The notes under the pieces were generated by a model. It worked only from the letters and a program-made list of their open reading frames with translations. It searched no databases and was not told the DNA's origin. A stretch of DNA of 64,000 nucleotides, from positions 162,484-226,483 of the forward strand of contig NZ_JH725081.1 in NCBI RefSeq assembly GCF_000278255.1, in the 5' to 3' direction. Positions 19,296 through 30,795 of this stretch are shown piece by piece. A program made the translations under genes and the position numbers. Source of the stretch: Bartonella melophagi K-2C (GTDB lineage Bacteria; Pseudomonadota; Alphaproteobacteria; Rhizobiales; Rhizobiaceae). Each line of letters opens with the position of its first letter. Position 1 is the first letter of the stretch.

Positions 19296-20138
19296 TCAAC
19301 CCAACTTATAAAAAGAACGAATTACTTCAAAAGCTTGTTCTGCTGTATTGACGAACGTGAAAAGATCAATATCAGAAGGAGAAATCATACCTTGAGTGGA
19401 CAAATAATCAAAATTGATAACATTGTTCCAAAATTCCTTCCCAAATATTAAAATAGGAACCTTTTTCATACGACCTGTTTGCATTAAAGTTAATGCCTCA
19501 AACAGCTCATCCAAAGTGCCAAATCCCCCAGGAAAAATAGCCAATGCTTTCGCCCGTATTAAAAAATGCATTTTTCGTATTGTTAAATAATGAAAATTAA
19601 AACACAAATGTGGTGTCACATAAGTATTGGGCCATTGTTCATGAGGCAAAAAAACATTCAAACCAATCGTTGGTGCACCAACATCATCAGCACCACGATT
19701 GCCTGCTTCCATTACCCCAGGTCCTCCCCCCGTTGCAATTACGAATTCGCGATATTTTGTGGTAGCAGAATAGCGCGAGCACAAACGCGCAAACTCTCTT
19801 GCCTCATCATAATAATGAGACATACTTTGCAAATTATTTTTTTGTTGTTGATTTTTCGCTGCCCATGCTTCTTGCCCAGGCTCAGGAATACGTGCCCCAC
19901 CAAATAAAACAACAGTTGATTGAATGCCACATTCTTGAAAAACCATTTCCGGTTTTAAAAACTCAAGACCAAGACGTTGTGAACGTAATTCAGGACGCAT
20001 CATAAATTCCTGATCCATATAAGCTATACGGTAAGTAAGTGAACGCATCTGTGGTGTGTCAGATATTGTATCCATTTGTCGCCCAATCTCCTTTACAGAG
20101 GAAGATAGCGTATTATTTTTTTCTTCTTTTTTTACCAT
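19296..20138 (-). CDS. LOG family protein (nucleotide 5'-monophosphate phosphoribohydrolase type)
   Basis: 280 residues, in the longer group of the lysine-decarboxylase-like/LOG family (TIGR00730). Signature motifs are GGGPGVMEAGNRGA at about 138-151 and PGGFGTLDELFE at about 206-217. The family cleaves cytokinin-type or other nucleoside 5'-monophosphates in some members; the substrate here is unknown. Older annotations as lysine decarboxylase are wrong for this motif set. An N-terminal extension of about 35 residues is polar. It converges with truA. Confidence 0.85.
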   Translation of the reverse strand: MVKKEEKNNTLSSSVKEIGRQMDTISDTPQMRSLTYRIAYMDQEFMMRPELRSQRLGLEFLKPEMVFQECGIQSTVVLFGGARIPEPGQEAWAAKNQQQKNNLQSMSHYYDEAREFARLCSRYSATTKYREFVIATGGGPGVMEAGNRGADDVGAPTIGLNVFLPHEQWPNTYVTPHLCFNFHYLTIRKMHFLIRAKALAIFPGGFGTLDELFEALTLMQTGRMKKVPILIFGKEFWNNVINFDYLSTQGMISPSDIDLFTFVNTAEQAFEVIRSFYKLG

Positions 20139-20267
20139 TCTTTTATAGCCTTTTTTATATACCTGTTACACTCTTTTAAAACCCTTTTATTGACTACATA
20201 CATTTCTTCACGTAGGCCATAAATAATAAATCTTTATGCTTTCAACTTGCTTAATGGAACTTTGGCA

Positions 20268-21116
20268 ATGACCAATCTTACACAACTTGAAACAATTATT
20301 GAAAAAGCATTTAACAATATCGATTCTATTAATACCTCTACAAAAGGTGAAATTCGTGACAGCGTTGAACATGCATTAAATCTTCTAGACAAAGGTGAAG
20401 TCCGCGTAGCAAAACGCCAAGAAGATGGTCAATGGTATATTCATCAATGGTTAAAAAAAGCTATTCTTCTATCGTTTAAACTCAATCCTATGCGCATCAT
20501 TTCTGGTGAAACAAATGGATCGTGTTGGTGGGATAAAATACCTTCAAAATTTTCAGGATGGCAAGAAGCTGATTTTAAACAAGCCAATTTCCGCTCAGTT
20601 CCTGGAGCGATTGTACGCCATTCTGCTTATATTGCACCCAATGTCATCTTAATGCCATCTTTTGTTAACCTTGGCGCCTATATAGATGAAGGAACAATGA
20701 TTGATACGTGGACTACTGTTGGTTCTTGTGCCCAAATTGGCAAGCATGTTCATCTTTCTGGTGGTGTCGGCATTGGAGGTGTTTTAGAGCCACTGCAAGC
20801 AGGTCCAACAATTATTGAAGATCATTGTTTTATCGGTGCACGTTCTGAAATAGTTGAAGGTTGCATTATTCGTGAAGGCGCTGTTTTAGGTATGGGAGTT
20901 TTTATTGGAAAATCTACAAAAATTATTGACCGTACAACAGGCGAAATTTTTATAGGTGAAGTACCAGCCTATTCAGTTGTTGTTCCAGGCTCCCTTCCTG
21001 GAAAACCACTACCCAACGGTGAAACAGGCCCCAACCTTTATTGTGCTGTCATTGCCAAACGAGTAGATCAAAAAACACGGGAAAAAACATCCATTAATGA
21101 TCTTCTACGCGACTAA
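20268..21116 (+). CDS. dapD: Tetrahydrodipicolinate N-succinyltransferase
   Basis: 282 residues from ATG 20268, with GGAA eight bases upstream. A TTG seven codons earlier is less likely. The N-terminal helical domain contains [15 protein letters not shown], and the left-handed beta-helix of hexapeptide repeats runs from about residue 110 to 225 ([17 protein letters not shown].., [10 protein letters not shown]). It catalyses the succinylase-branch step of lysine/meso-diaminopimelate synthesis. dapE, two steps later in the pathway, is also in this window at 40.2 kb. Confidence 0.96.
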   Translation: MTNLTQLETIIEKAFNNIDSINTSTKGEIRDSVEHALNLLDKGEVRVAKRQEDGQWYIHQWLKKAILLSFKLNPMRIISGETNGSCWWDKIPSKFSGWQEADFKQANFRSVPGAIVRHSAYIAPNVILMPSFVNLGAYIDEGTMIDTWTTVGSCAQIGKHVHLSGGVGIGGVLEPLQAGPTIIEDHCFIGARSEIVEGCIIREGAVLGMGVFIGKSTKIIDRTTGEIFIGEVPAYSVVVPGSLPGKPLPNGETGPNLYCAVIAKRVDQKTREKTSINDLLRD

Positions 21117-21196
21117 AAGTACTGTTTAAAGATCTTTCTCGACAAACATTATATCAAACAAAATAATCAAAAAAGGCAAACATTTTTCTTTTTAAA

Positions 21197-23002
21197 TTAT
21201 TTACTCATTTTAAGTGCTTGAATAAAGGCTGACTGTGGAATTTCTACCTTCCCAAATTGACGCATGCGTTTTTTGCCTTCTTTTTGTTTTTCTAACAATT
21301 TGCGTTTACGGGTAATGTCACCACCATAACATTTAGCTGTCACATCTTTGCGTAAAGCACGAATTGTTTCACGTGCAATAATTTTACCACCAATTGCTGC
21401 TTGAATTGGAATCTGAAACATATGTTGAGGAATAAGATCTTTAAGCTTTTCGCACATAGAACGCCCACGCTTTTCCGCTATAGTGCGGTGTACAAGCATC
21501 GACAATGCGTCAATAGGTTCTCCATTGACTAAAATAGACATTTTAACCAAATCACCTTCAGAATAATCAATCATCTGATAATCAAAAGAAGCATATCCTT
21601 TTGAAATTGACTTTAACCGATCATAAAAATCGAAAACTACCTCATTTAGAGGTAAATCATACGTTACTATGGCACGCGTCCCAACATATGACAAACCAAC
21701 TTGTACCCCGCGCCGTTCTTGGCAAAGCTCCAAAATCGCCCCAAGATAATTATCAGGTGTCATAATTGTTGCGCGAATCCATGGCTCTTCAATGGAAACA
21801 ATTTTAACACTATCAGGCATATCAGCTGGATTGTGCAATTCCTCAATAGAACCATTAGTCATATGCATGCGATAAACAACAGAAGGTGCTGTTGCAATTA
21901 AATCTAAATTAAATTCGCGCTCTAATCGTTCTTGAATAATTTCAAGATGAAGCAACCCTAAAAAGCCACAACGAAAACCAAAACCCAAAGCAGCCGATGT
22001 TTCCATTTCAAAAGAAAAACTCGCATCATTTAAACGCAATTTCCCCATAGCTGTACGTAAATCTTCAAAATGAGCTGCATCAATTGGAAAAAGGCCACAA
22101 AAGACAACCGGCTGAGCTGGTTTAAAACCAAGCAACATATCTTCACAAGGGTGACGTTCCTCAGTAATAGTATCCCCAACGCGCGTATCAGCAACTTCTT
22201 TAATAGAAGCAGTTATAAAACCGATCTCTCCTGGCCCTAATTCATCAACCTGTATCATTTTCGGAGTGAACACTCCAACTTGTTCAACGGGATATTTTGC
22301 TCCCGTGCCCATCATACGAATAGTTTGACCTTTTTTTAACACACCATCAATTACCCGCACCAAAACAACAACACCAAGATAAACATCATACCAACTATCA
22401 ACTAGCATTGCCTTTAGTGGTTTTGTAACATCGCCAACGTGGGGAGGAGGTAGTTGCATAACAATTGCTTCTAAAACATCCACAACACCTAAACCTGTTT
22501 TTGCCGATATTTCTAACGCTCCAGATGAATCTATACCGATCACATCTTCAATTTGCTCTTTAATTCGTTCAGGCTCTGCAGCTGGAAGATCCACCTTATT
22601 AAGCACAACAACTAATTCGTGATTATTATCAATGGCCTGATAAACATTTGCTAATGTCTGTGCTTCTACCCCCTGACTTGCATCCACTACCAATAATGAA
22701 CCCTCACAAGCCGCCAATGAACGCGATACTTCATAAGCAAAATCAACATGCCCAGGTGTATCGATAAGATTTAAGATATATGTGTCACCATTCTTTGCTT
22801 TATAGTGCAAACGCACTGTTTGCGCTTTAATAGTAATCCCACGTTCGCGCTCAATATCCATAGAATCGAGCACTTGATCTTTCATCTCTCGTGTCTCAAG
22901 ACCACCTGTCATTTGAATCAAGCGATCAGCCAAAGTTGACTTTCCATGATCAATGTGTGCCACAATGGAAAAATTACGGATATAATTGCGATCTATTGTC
23001 AT
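21197..23002 (-). CDS. lepA: Elongation factor 4 (ribosome back-translocase)
   Basis: 601 residues from ATG 23002; a TTG start 12 codons upstream is possible but the family usually begins [11 protein letters not shown]. The GTPase motifs are AHIDHGKST (G1), the RGITI switch region, DTPGH (G3) and NKVDLP (G4). The LepA-specific C-terminal domain ends in [12 protein letters not shown] Shine-Dalgarno is not obvious. It converges with dapD. Confidence 0.96.
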   Translation of the reverse strand: MTIDRNYIRNFSIVAHIDHGKSTLADRLIQMTGGLETREMKDQVLDSMDIERERGITIKAQTVRLHYKAKNGDTYILNLIDTPGHVDFAYEVSRSLAACEGSLLVVDASQGVEAQTLANVYQAIDNNHELVVVLNKVDLPAAEPERIKEQIEDVIGIDSSGALEISAKTGLGVVDVLEAIVMQLPPPHVGDVTKPLKAMLVDSWYDVYLGVVVLVRVIDGVLKKGQTIRMMGTGAKYPVEQVGVFTPKMIQVDELGPGEIGFITASIKEVADTRVGDTITEERHPCEDMLLGFKPAQPVVFCGLFPIDAAHFEDLRTAMGKLRLNDASFSFEMETSAALGFGFRCGFLGLLHLEIIQERLEREFNLDLIATAPSVVYRMHMTNGSIEELHNPADMPDSVKIVSIEEPWIRATIMTPDNYLGAILELCQERRGVQVGLSYVGTRAIVTYDLPLNEVVFDFYDRLKSISKGYASFDYQMIDYSEGDLVKMSILVNGEPIDALSMLVHRTIAEKRGRSMCEKLKDLIPQHMFQIPIQAAIGGKIIARETIRALRKDVTAKCYGGDITRKRKLLEKQKEGKKRMRQFGKVEIPQSAFIQALKMSK

Positions 23003-23267
23003 ACAAGGCGATTTAGCAAAGAATAGCACAAAACGCAAAGACCAATTATATACTCTTAAAAACCTTTAAAAGAATAGAGGTGAAGATCGTTCGTAAAACC
23101 CCATTAACTTGAATAAAGATTAAATTTTTATTTGCTTCAATCATAATGACAATCACTCAATATGAAATTCTTTATTTTGGTTTTTATCAACTATAGACTC
23201 TAAGCATTTTCAATAACCTAGCTTTCTCAAGCAAAATCGTCACAAAAAAATTGTTAAGAAGAAAAAG

Positions 23268-24194
23268 TTAATTGATTTTTTTATTCACTACGCCTTTTTT
23301 ACGCCATTGCGCAGGCTGTAACTCAGCTATCACAATCCCAATTAAAATAAGTAAACCACCCAATAAAGCTGAAGCAGATAAACGCTCACCAGCCAAACGT
23401 CCAACAATACCAGCCCAAACAGGCTCACCTGCATAAATGAGTGTTGCGCGGGTAGGTGAAACAGATTTTTGTGCCCAATTCATAGTTAATTGGATCACTG
23501 CACTCATCAAAGCCAAGCTTAAACCTACATTTAGCCAAACCCATGAAAATTTAGGAATATTTTCTCCCATTAAAGGCATACAGAAAAATGAAAAAACGCC
23601 ACCAAAAAATAACTGTATAACCGTTATACGTCGACTATCAACCTTATTTGCAAAAAGCCCAATAAGAATAATTTCCCCAGCAATCGCCAAAGCTCCTAGC
23701 AAAGTAAGAATTTCACCCTTTGAAAAATTAATACCTTTAAATCCTTGTCCCGAAACCAACACAAGCCCAACAAAAGCAAAAATAATACCAACCCAACTGG
23801 CAAAATGGGGTGGCTTTTTAAAAAAAATCCATTGCAATATTGGAACCATCGGCACATAAAGTGCAGTGATAAATGCTGACTGACTACTGATAATAGTTTG
23901 AAGTCCTGCTGTTTGCAAAGTATAACCAAAAAACATTCCCAAACCGATGCTCATACCAGCAAAAATTTCATAAAAGGTTACGCCTTTCATAGAGCGCCAA
24001 AAAATCATTCCAGATATGAGCGCCGCAACAATGAAACGAAACCCCACAAAAAAAAGTGGTCCACTATATTGTACTGCAATATGAATAATTAAAAATGTAA
24101 TACCCCAAAGTATTGTCGCAGCGAATAATGCTAATTCTTGCTTACTGAATAAAAAACGCCTCAATTGTTGCATCTCAGCCATGAAAGGTTCCAT
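23268..24194 (-). CDS. EamA/DMT family transporter
   Basis: 308 residues with ten hydrophobic segments arranged as two EamA repeats (about 15-145 and 160-295). ILWGITFLIIHIA opens repeat 1, and YAGEPVWAGIVGRLAGERLS marks the end of repeat 2, a typical RhaT/EamA signature. It is an inner-membrane metabolite exporter or importer of unknown substrate. It lies 23 bp after argB on the same strand and is probably cotranscribed with it. Confidence 0.85.
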   Translation of the reverse strand: MEPFMAEMQQLRRFLFSKQELALFAATILWGITFLIIHIAVQYSGPLFFVGFRFIVAALISGMIFWRSMKGVTFYEIFAGMSIGLGMFFGYTLQTAGLQTIISSQSAFITALYVPMVPILQWIFFKKPPHFASWVGIIFAFVGLVLVSGQGFKGINFSKGEILTLLGALAIAGEIILIGLFANKVDSRRITVIQLFFGGVFSFFCMPLMGENIPKFSWVWLNVGLSLALMSAVIQLTMNWAQKSVSPTRATLIYAGEPVWAGIVGRLAGERLSASALLGGLLILIGIVIAELQPAQWRKKGVVNKKIN

Positions 24195-24217
24195 CCCTAA
24201 ATTGATTCCGACACATT

Positions 24218-25126
24218 TTATGAAACGATAAGCGTCCCAACTCCATGTTCGGTAAATAATTCAAGCAAAACAGAATGAGGTGTTTTACCATTTAAAATAA
24301 CTACACCTTCCACGCCATTTTGAATAGCTTCAATACAAGTTTCCACTTTTGGAATCATACCATCTGAAATTGTTCCATCTTTGATAAGGTGCTCAGCCTC
24401 AGAAATTGTCAATTCTTTTAAAATTTTACCCTCTTTATCCAACACACCAGGAACATCAGTTAAAAATAAAAGGCGTTTAGCTTTTAAAGAGCCAGCAATT
24501 GCTCCAGCAAAAATATCAGCATTAATATTATAGGTTTTACCGTCGCGGCCCGGAGCAACCGGAGCAAGTACCGGAATCATTTCAGAACGTGCTAACAAAT
24601 CTAGCAATGTCCGGTCAATTTCAACAGGTTCACCAACAAATCCTAAATCTAAAACACGTTCAATGTGTGACTCAGGGTCAATTATAGTCTTATAAGCTTT
24701 TTCAGCAAAAACCATATTGCCATCTTTACCACAAAGACCAATTGCCCATTCTCCTTCAGCATTGATGAGAGCTACAATTGCCTTATTGATGGAGCCTGCT
24801 AACACCATCTCAACTACTTCAACGATTTTTTCATCAGTTACGCGTAAACCATTTTCAAATCGCGATTCGATACCCATTTTCCTTAAAATTTCAGCGATCT
24901 GAGGGCCACCCCCGTGAACTACAACAGGATTAATACCCGATTGTTTCAAAAGAGCAATATCACGTGCAAATGCCTGCCCCAAAGCAGGATCACCCATAGC
25001 ATGTCCGCCATATTTTACAACAACCGTTTTATTTTCATATTTTTGCATGTAAGGCAAAGCAGATGACAAAAACGCTGCCTGTTTTTCGAAAATATCTGCG
25101 GCAGTATTTGTAATATCACTCATCAA
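24218..25126 (-). CDS. argB: Acetylglutamate kinase
   Basis: 302 residues. KYGGHAMGD near 39-47 is the phosphate-binding loop with catalytic Lys, VVHGGGPQI is the substrate Gly loop, and [11 protein letters not shown] with SDGMIPKVE forms the nucleotide site. The ~35-residue N-terminal helix before the core is the feature of arginine-inhibited NAGK enzymes. It acts in ornithine/arginine synthesis. No other arg gene is in the window. The start may be either of two adjacent Met codons. Confidence 0.95.
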   Translation of the reverse strand: MMSDITNTAADIFEKQAAFLSSALPYMQKYENKTVVVKYGGHAMGDPALGQAFARDIALLKQSGINPVVVHGGGPQIAEILRKMGIESRFENGLRVTDEKIVEVVEMVLAGSINKAIVALINAEGEWAIGLCGKDGNMVFAEKAYKTIIDPESHIERVLDLGFVGEPVEIDRTLLDLLARSEMIPVLAPVAPGRDGKTYNINADIFAGAIAGSLKAKRLLFLTDVPGVLDKEGKILKELTISEAEHLIKDGTISDGMIPKVETCIEAIQNGVEGVVILNGKTPHSVLLELFTEHGVGTLIVS

Positions 25127-26319
25127 AAGAGTCTCCTCATCATTTTTTGCCCCCTTTTATAAAATTTAGAGAAAGTAAAAACAGATTTGAAATACATTTT
25201 TTATTCAACTCCTTAAAAATCATCTGATTTTTTCCAAAATTGCGTTTAAAACAAACGAAACTAGATAAATGCACCTTAAGCAATTATTGACACTGGAGTG
25301 TTTAAAAAAGAGGAACAAAAAATATCATCATTTTATAATCTTACTTTATCAAAAGTGCTAGGATAATATAGAAAATCTTTTGGGAAATGCTATATAATTA
25401 CTGATTAAACTACATAACAACGCTTTAATAAAACAGGTTGTAAAAAATCAATGGTTTTATGGAAAAAACATATTTTTCTATAATGCAATTAATTGCCATA
25501 CCTTTAGTAAATAGAACAACTTGGTAAGTGTAATAATCTCTAATACATAAATGTATTATCATAACTACTTAAACATTGTTTAATGAAATCAAAGACTTAG
25601 CAATTTCTGCATAAAAGTTAAACATTCATAAAAGCGATTGTATTTTGACTTTATGCCCATCTTTTAAGGGTTTTACTTTTATCATGATCTGTACCATATT
25701 GGACCAATCCGCTTTATCCTTTTTGAAGAATTAACTGTCAAATTATGATGCACTTTAATAAGTTTCCAATAAAATTAATTATTATCATTGCGCAATATTG
25801 AAACTTATTCGTTATTTTTCTCTCACAATCCATAGCTTTACAAGCTACTGAAATTTAAACACTAATTCATTACTCAACTATCATTACTGTAAAACAAAAA
25901 TTTGCTTTCAAACACAAAAATCAAATGTGATTTAAGTTTTTCCATTATATTTTACAAAATATATAACAAAAAACGTTGAATATATTGAAATTTGTGCAAT
26001 CAATTCACAATCTCTTCATAGTGTAGAAACTACAAAAAACTGAAGAACAGATGCATGAAATCTATAGTTAATGATTACTCTAATTGCGTCCAATGAAAAG
26101 TATTTTATACATAAATCTTAATGAAACTATGCTTATCGTCCTTAATCTCAGGCAGAGAATTGACTATTCTTATATTTTCTAAAACCATCCTCTATAGGTA
26201 TTTTAGAGATTATACTTAAAGAAAAACCTGTTAGGCTACCTGATTTAAGAATATGTATGACAGATTTATTGCAAAAACATTCGTGTGTATTTTTTTGTCG
26301 TTCTTTGCCTGTGTCTATT
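25127..26319. other. 1.2 kb gene desert with AT palindromes
   Basis: No gene is supported on either strand. A perfect 8-bp dyad lies at 25541-25558 (TAATACAT/ATGTATTA) and a shorter one at 25569-25583 (TTAAAC/GTTTAA). A 33-codon minus-strand frame near 25673-25727 (motif KPLKDGHKVKIQ) looks protein-like but has no start or context. The most economical reading is a decayed gene region. Confidence 0.5.
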
Positions 26320-27453
26320 TTATGAATTTTGACCAGCAATGTTCTCAAAAAACTCTTTCATACGCGAAAAAAAACCATGTGATTGCGGTGAATTTTCATG
26401 GTTGGAAAGCTTATCAAATTCTTGCAATAATTCACGTTGTTTTTGCGTCAATTTTTGCGGTGTTTCAATAGTAATATGTATATAAAGATCACCCCTTGTT
26501 TGTTGGCGTAATATAGGCATTCCTTTACCTTTAAGGCGGAATTGATGCCCATTTTGCGTACCTTCTGGAACCTTCACTCGGGCTTTGACACCATCAAGAT
26601 CAGAAACCTCAAACTCTCCTCCTAACACAGCCGTAATCATCGAAATAGGCACACGGCAATGAAGATCTGCCCCATCTCGCTGAAAAAATTCATGCGGTTT
26701 AATGGAAAGAAAAATATAAAGATCACCCGCAGGACCTCCACGAGTTCCAGCATCACCTTCACCAGAAAGACGAATACGAGTACCATCTTCAATACCCGCT
26801 GGAATATTGACCCGCAACGAACGGTTTGCTTCCACCCGTCTTGTACCATGGCATTTTGAACATGGATCTGTAATAATTTCACCACGGCCATAACAAAGTG
26901 GACATGTTCGTTCAATAGAAAAAAAGCCTTGCGCAGTACGCACACGCCCAGCCCCATAACAAGTGCCACAAGTTTGTGGCTTAGAGCCTTTTTTTGCACC
27001 CGATCCCTCGCAAACATCACACACAATGGAACTGGGAATATTAATTTGCGCCGTTTTACCTGCAAATGCTTCTTCTAATGTCACTTCCATATTATAACTT
27101 AGGTCTGCACCACGTTCACGGCCATCACTACGTTTACGATGTCCACCGCCCATGATTTCACCAAAGAAATCTTCAAAAATATCAGCAAATCCACCACCAA
27201 ACGGGCTAGCCCCTTCACGACCACCATTTTCAAAAGCGGCATGACCAAATCGATCATAAGCAGCCCGCTTTTGAGGATCTTTTAGAACTTCATAGGCTTC
27301 ACCAATTTCTTTGAATTTTTGTTCTGCTTCTTTATCCCCTGGATTACGATCAGGATGATATTGCATTGCCAGCTTACGAAAAGCAGATTTCAGCTTTTTA
27401 TCATCACATCCACGCGTTACGCCGAGAATTTCATAATAATCAACTTTCATCAT
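26320..27453 (-). CDS. dnaJ: Chaperone protein DnaJ
   Basis: 377 residues. The J domain carries HPD in [10 protein letters not shown] at about 32-41, followed by a Gly/Phe-rich linker ([20 protein letters not shown]). Four zinc-binding repeats begin at about residue 148: [24 protein letters not shown] and CSKCHGTR, the last lacking its usual final Gly. The C-terminal substrate-binding domains follow. It is the DnaK co-chaperone, located 157 bp downstream of dnaK on the same strand with a terminator-like hairpin between them. Confidence 0.97.
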   Translation of the reverse strand: MMKVDYYEILGVTRGCDDKKLKSAFRKLAMQYHPDRNPGDKEAEQKFKEIGEAYEVLKDPQKRAAYDRFGHAAFENGGREGASPFGGGFADIFEDFFGEIMGGGHRKRSDGRERGADLSYNMEVTLEEAFAGKTAQINIPSSIVCDVCEGSGAKKGSKPQTCGTCYGAGRVRTAQGFFSIERTCPLCYGRGEIITDPCSKCHGTRRVEANRSLRVNIPAGIEDGTRIRLSGEGDAGTRGGPAGDLYIFLSIKPHEFFQRDGADLHCRVPISMITAVLGGEFEVSDLDGVKARVKVPEGTQNGHQFRLKGKGMPILRQQTRGDLYIHITIETPQKLTQKQRELLQEFDKLSNHENSPQSHGFFSRMKEFFENIAGQNS

Positions 27454-27551
27454 GTATTCCTGATAAATTTTCCGTCATCCATTTCAAGATAATATTTGTT
27501 TTAATCTACATTCTTTAAGCAACAAAGTTATAAACTTGCTCCTAAATAACA

Positions 27552-27583
27552 AAACCCAGCCTTATATTTCACAGGCCGGGTTT
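27552..27583 (-). terminator. Terminator/attenuator between dnaK and dnaJ
   Basis: Arms AAACCCGGCCT and AGGCTGGGTTT (minus strand) pair over eleven positions with one mismatch and a 10-nt loop, and the second arm runs into TTTTG TTATTT. It lies 28 bp after the dnaK stop. It probably lowers dnaJ output relative to dnaK. Confidence 0.7.
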
Positions 27584-27610
27584 ATTAACTTATAAATACA
27601 TTTGCTTCAA

Positions 27611-29506
27611 CTATTTCTTTTGATCATTAACTTCTTCAAAATCAGCATCCACAACATCATCATTTTTTGTATCTGTTTCAGTATCAGCCTTTGCTTCTGT
27701 TTCTGAAGCTTCATACATAGCTTGTCCAAGCTTCATACTAACTTCTGCTAATTTTTGCATCTTCACTGTTATTTCTCCGGTATCAGTACCTTCAAGTGCA
27801 GTCTTTAAATCAGCCATTGCTGTCTTAATCTGACCTTTATCTTCAGGCGACACCTTATCACCATATTGGGCCAAAGATTTTTCAGTTGAATGGACAAGCG
27901 CTTCTGCCTGATTTCTCGTTTCAACACTTTCACGACGCTTTTTATCCTCAGCAGCATGTGCTTCCGCATCTTTAACCATATTTTCAATGTCAGCATCACT
28001 CAGACCACCCGATGCTTGAATACGAATCTGATGTTCCTTGCCAGTACCTTTATCCTTGGCCGAAACATTCACAATACCATTTGCATCAATATCAAAAGTG
28101 ACCTCAATCTGAGGAACACCACGTGGTGCTGGTGGAATACCAACAAGGTCAAATTGAGCTAATAACTTGTTATCATTAGCCATCTCGCGTTCACCTTGGA
28201 AAACACGAATAGTGACAGCATTTTGATTGTCATCAGCTGTGGAAAAAGTTTGCGATTTTTTAGTTGGAATGGTGGTATTGCGTTCAATTAGACGTGTAAA
28301 TACTCCACCTAATGTTTCAATACCCAAAGATAAAGGTGTAACATCTAAAAGCAATACATCTTTTACATCACCCTGCAATACACCCCCTTGAATAGCAGCA
28401 CCCATAGCTACAACTTCATCGGGATTAACGCCTTTATGTGGATCTTTACCGAAAAAGCTTTGTACTACTTCCTGAATTTTAGGCATACGGGTCATACCAC
28501 CCACTAAAACAACTTCATCAATTTCACCAGCGCTTAAGCCCGCATCTTTTAATGCAGCTTTACAAGGCTCAATAGTACGCTGAATCAAATCTTCCACTAA
28601 CGATTCAAACTTCGCCCTGGTTAATTTCATCGTTAAATGTTTAGGACCAGATTGATCAGCTGTGATAAATGGCAAATTAACCTCAGTCTGCTGTGACGAA
28701 GATAATTCAATTTTTGCTTTCTCGGCTGCTTCTTTCAAGCGCTGCAAAGCCAGTTTATCATTTTTCAGATCAATCCCATGTTCTTTCTTGAATTCATCCG
28801 AAAAATAGCTAACTAAACGCATATCGAAGTCTTCACCACCTAAGAATGTATCTCCATTGGTTGACTTAACTTCAAAAACACCGTCTCCAATTTCAAGAAC
28901 AGAAATATCAAATGTACCACCTCCAAGGTCATAAACTGCAATAGTTTTACCGTCCTTCTTATCTAAACCATAAGCTAAAGCAGCAGCTGTAGGTTCATTA
29001 ATGATTCGCAACACTTCAAGCCCAGCAATTTTACCAGCATCTTTAGTCGCTTGACGCTGTGCATCATTAAAATAGGCAGGAACAGTAATAACCGCTTGTT
29101 CAACCTTTTCACCCAAATAAGACTCCGCAGTTTCTTTCATTTTTTGCAAAATCATTGCTGAAATCTGCGATGGAGAATATTTCTTCCCTGCTTCTTCAAC
29201 CCATGCATCACCATTGTCACCCTTAACAATTTTATAAGGTACAAGCGCTTTGTCTTTTTCAACCATAGGGTCATCAAAGCGGCGCCCAATCAGACGTTTA
29301 ACCGCAAAAACCGTTCCTTCAGGGTTGGTAACCGCTTGCCGTTTTGCAGGTTGCCCAACAAGCCGCTCACCACTATCGGTAAAGGCAACAACAGAAGGTG
29401 TAGTGCGCGCTCCTTCTGAATTTTCAATAACCTTTGCATTTTTGCCATCCATGACAGCAACGCAGGAGTTGGTCGTCCCCAAATCAATACCAATTACTTT
29501 TGCCAT
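27611..29506 (-). CDS. dnaK: Chaperone protein DnaK (Hsp70)
   Basis: 631 residues, full length. [19 protein letters not shown] is the canonical start, [12 protein letters not shown]-type (here [16 protein letters not shown]) is the phosphate 2 loop near 195, and [18 protein letters not shown] is the linker/substrate-domain entry. The C-terminal tail is acidic and ends in [16 protein letters not shown], the usual EEV-type DnaK end. Its partners DnaJ and GrpE and the regulator HrcA are all in this window. No CIRCE operator is visible upstream. Confidence 0.98.
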   Translation of the reverse strand: MAKVIGIDLGTTNSCVAVMDGKNAKVIENSEGARTTPSVVAFTDSGERLVGQPAKRQAVTNPEGTVFAVKRLIGRRFDDPMVEKDKALVPYKIVKGDNGDAWVEEAGKKYSPSQISAMILQKMKETAESYLGEKVEQAVITVPAYFNDAQRQATKDAGKIAGLEVLRIINEPTAAALAYGLDKKDGKTIAVYDLGGGTFDISVLEIGDGVFEVKSTNGDTFLGGEDFDMRLVSYFSDEFKKEHGIDLKNDKLALQRLKEAAEKAKIELSSSQQTEVNLPFITADQSGPKHLTMKLTRAKFESLVEDLIQRTIEPCKAALKDAGLSAGEIDEVVLVGGMTRMPKIQEVVQSFFGKDPHKGVNPDEVVAMGAAIQGGVLQGDVKDVLLLDVTPLSLGIETLGGVFTRLIERNTTIPTKKSQTFSTADDNQNAVTIRVFQGEREMANDNKLLAQFDLVGIPPAPRGVPQIEVTFDIDANGIVNVSAKDKGTGKEHQIRIQASGGLSDADIENMVKDAEAHAAEDKKRRESVETRNQAEALVHSTEKSLAQYGDKVSPEDKGQIKTAMADLKTALEGTDTGEITVKMQKLAEVSMKLGQAMYEASETEAKADTETDTKNDDVVDADFEEVNDQKK

Positions 29507-30276
29507 ATTTTAATCTCCATTCAGCAAGCTGTCTAAACCTTTATCAAGCATCTTTCCAAGACAGCTCCTTATCACATTAAAGCCTGCTTTTGATTTCAAT
29601 ACTATAAACAATAACTTGAGAATCATAACAAGTCTGTTAGTTCGTATATAAGAACAGCTTTTTACCCCTACAAGAGAATAACGAGAGAAACTCCAAAATA
29701 AAAATTTTATTAAAATAAGCATTCGTACTTTTAATATCTTTGTTAAAATATATTTCTACAACTAAGACAAGTACAATAGCATATCTCTCACAAAGCTGTA
29801 AATTACGCCTATAAAACTTGAAGGAATAAGAATAATTGCTCCATTTCCCTTAGCCTTTATTTTTCACAGTAATTTAAAATATTCAAGGAAAAGTTATAAA
29901 AGCATTCTGCACACACAATAAGTTTACACAAATTTCTAATCATGCTTAAATAGACTTTACATTGGCTGCAGTAAATCAGCCTTAATTAATACACATAAGT
30001 ATTTTTGCATTGCTTATAGAATTAAGCCCATCTTTGAAAAAAGCAAAACTCTTAACTTTTTATATTCTCGAACTTATTTTTTCTCTGATCATCTTGAACT
30101 TTTCTCACCTTCTTAATAAATATGTGCACAACACTCCCCTTTTCTTAATCATTCACACAACATAATTTGCGCAACATTACCTTTTATTGGTATGTGTAAA
30201 AATTGTACTTAAATTAAAATGAACTTATTAAGAAAACCAGCCAACAATGATAACACGCCCCAAAATGGAGAATTTT
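29507..30276. other. Gene-free interval between divergent dnaK and copper chaperone
   Basis: Holds the candidate dnaK promoter. The 70-codon minus frame in front of dnaK (29510-29722) has no family features, and its region fits a leader better. No other structure is supported. Confidence 0.5.
29645..29674 (-). promoter_or_regulatory. Possible RpoH-type heat-shock promoter of dnaK
   Basis: On the minus strand CTTGTA (29674-29669) and CTTATATA (29652-29645) are separated by 16 bases, resembling the alphaproteobacterial sigma-32 pattern CTTG..N..C(C/T)TATAT. The start would be about 130 bp before dnaK. This is a motif match by eye only. Confidence 0.35.
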
Positions 30277-30795
30277 ATGGACACACGTTATACACAATAT
30301 GCATTTAAAAGTATCATTATCTGCATTTTGTATGTTTTTATTTTTGCCTTTATAACTCTACCCGCAATTGCAAATGTTGACCAGTACAAACTTGGCGATT
30401 TAGAAATTATTTACCCTTGGACACGGGCAACGCTTAAAAGTGCAAAAGTTGGTAGCGGTTATCTTCATATCATTAATCACGGTAATACCCCCGATCGCTT
30501 AATTGCTATTTCAATGGATGGAGTACAAGAAACAGAAATTCATTCTATGACAGCAGTTAACAATATCATGCAAATGAAAAAACTGTCCAATGGTATTGAA
30601 ATTCCAGGCAATGGTGAAATCATACTGAAACCTGGTGGTGACCATATCATGTTTTTAGGACTTTCACAGCCATTTCAACAAGGCAATAAAATCAATGCAA
30701 AGTTAACATTTGAGAAAGCTGGAGCAATTAATGTTGACTTTTTTGTAGATGCTATAGGAGTCACATCATCTTCGAAGCCAGGTGCTGTTCAATAA
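30277..30795 (+). CDS. Periplasmic copper chaperone, PCu(A)C family
   Basis: 172 residues from ATG 30277, chosen because GGAG lies six bases upstream and the resulting N terminus is a clean signal peptide (hydrophobic to about residue 32, ending LPAIANV). The cupredoxin-like domain has the copper ligands of the family: His and Met in ETEIHSMTAVNNIMQM and the H-x-M pair in GGDHIMFLGL. PCu(A)C proteins deliver Cu(I) to cytochrome oxidase CuA sites. The tail after about 155 is low-complexity. Confidence 0.88.
   Translation: MDTRYTQYAFKSIIICILYVFIFAFITLPAIANVDQYKLGDLEIIYPWTRATLKSAKVGSGYLHIINHGNTPDRLIAISMDGVQETEIHSMTAVNNIMQMKKLSNGIEIPGNGEIILKPGGDHIMFLGLSQPFQQGNKINAKLTFEKAGAINVDFFVDAIGVTSSSKPGAVQ

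Noticed and set aside
26148-26471. Short frames on both strands over the dnaJ 3' end
   Set aside because: Antisense to, or beyond, the end of dnaJ with no start signals; dnaJ itself is complete and conserved.
29510-29722. 70-codon minus-strand frame directly before dnaK
   Set aside because: Composition and lack of motifs fit a leader region; a heat-shock-like promoter lies inside it.
29507-29800. CIRCE element for HrcA in front of dnaK
   Set aside because: No TTAGCACTC/GAGTGCTAA pair is present; only an RpoH-like promoter can be proposed.
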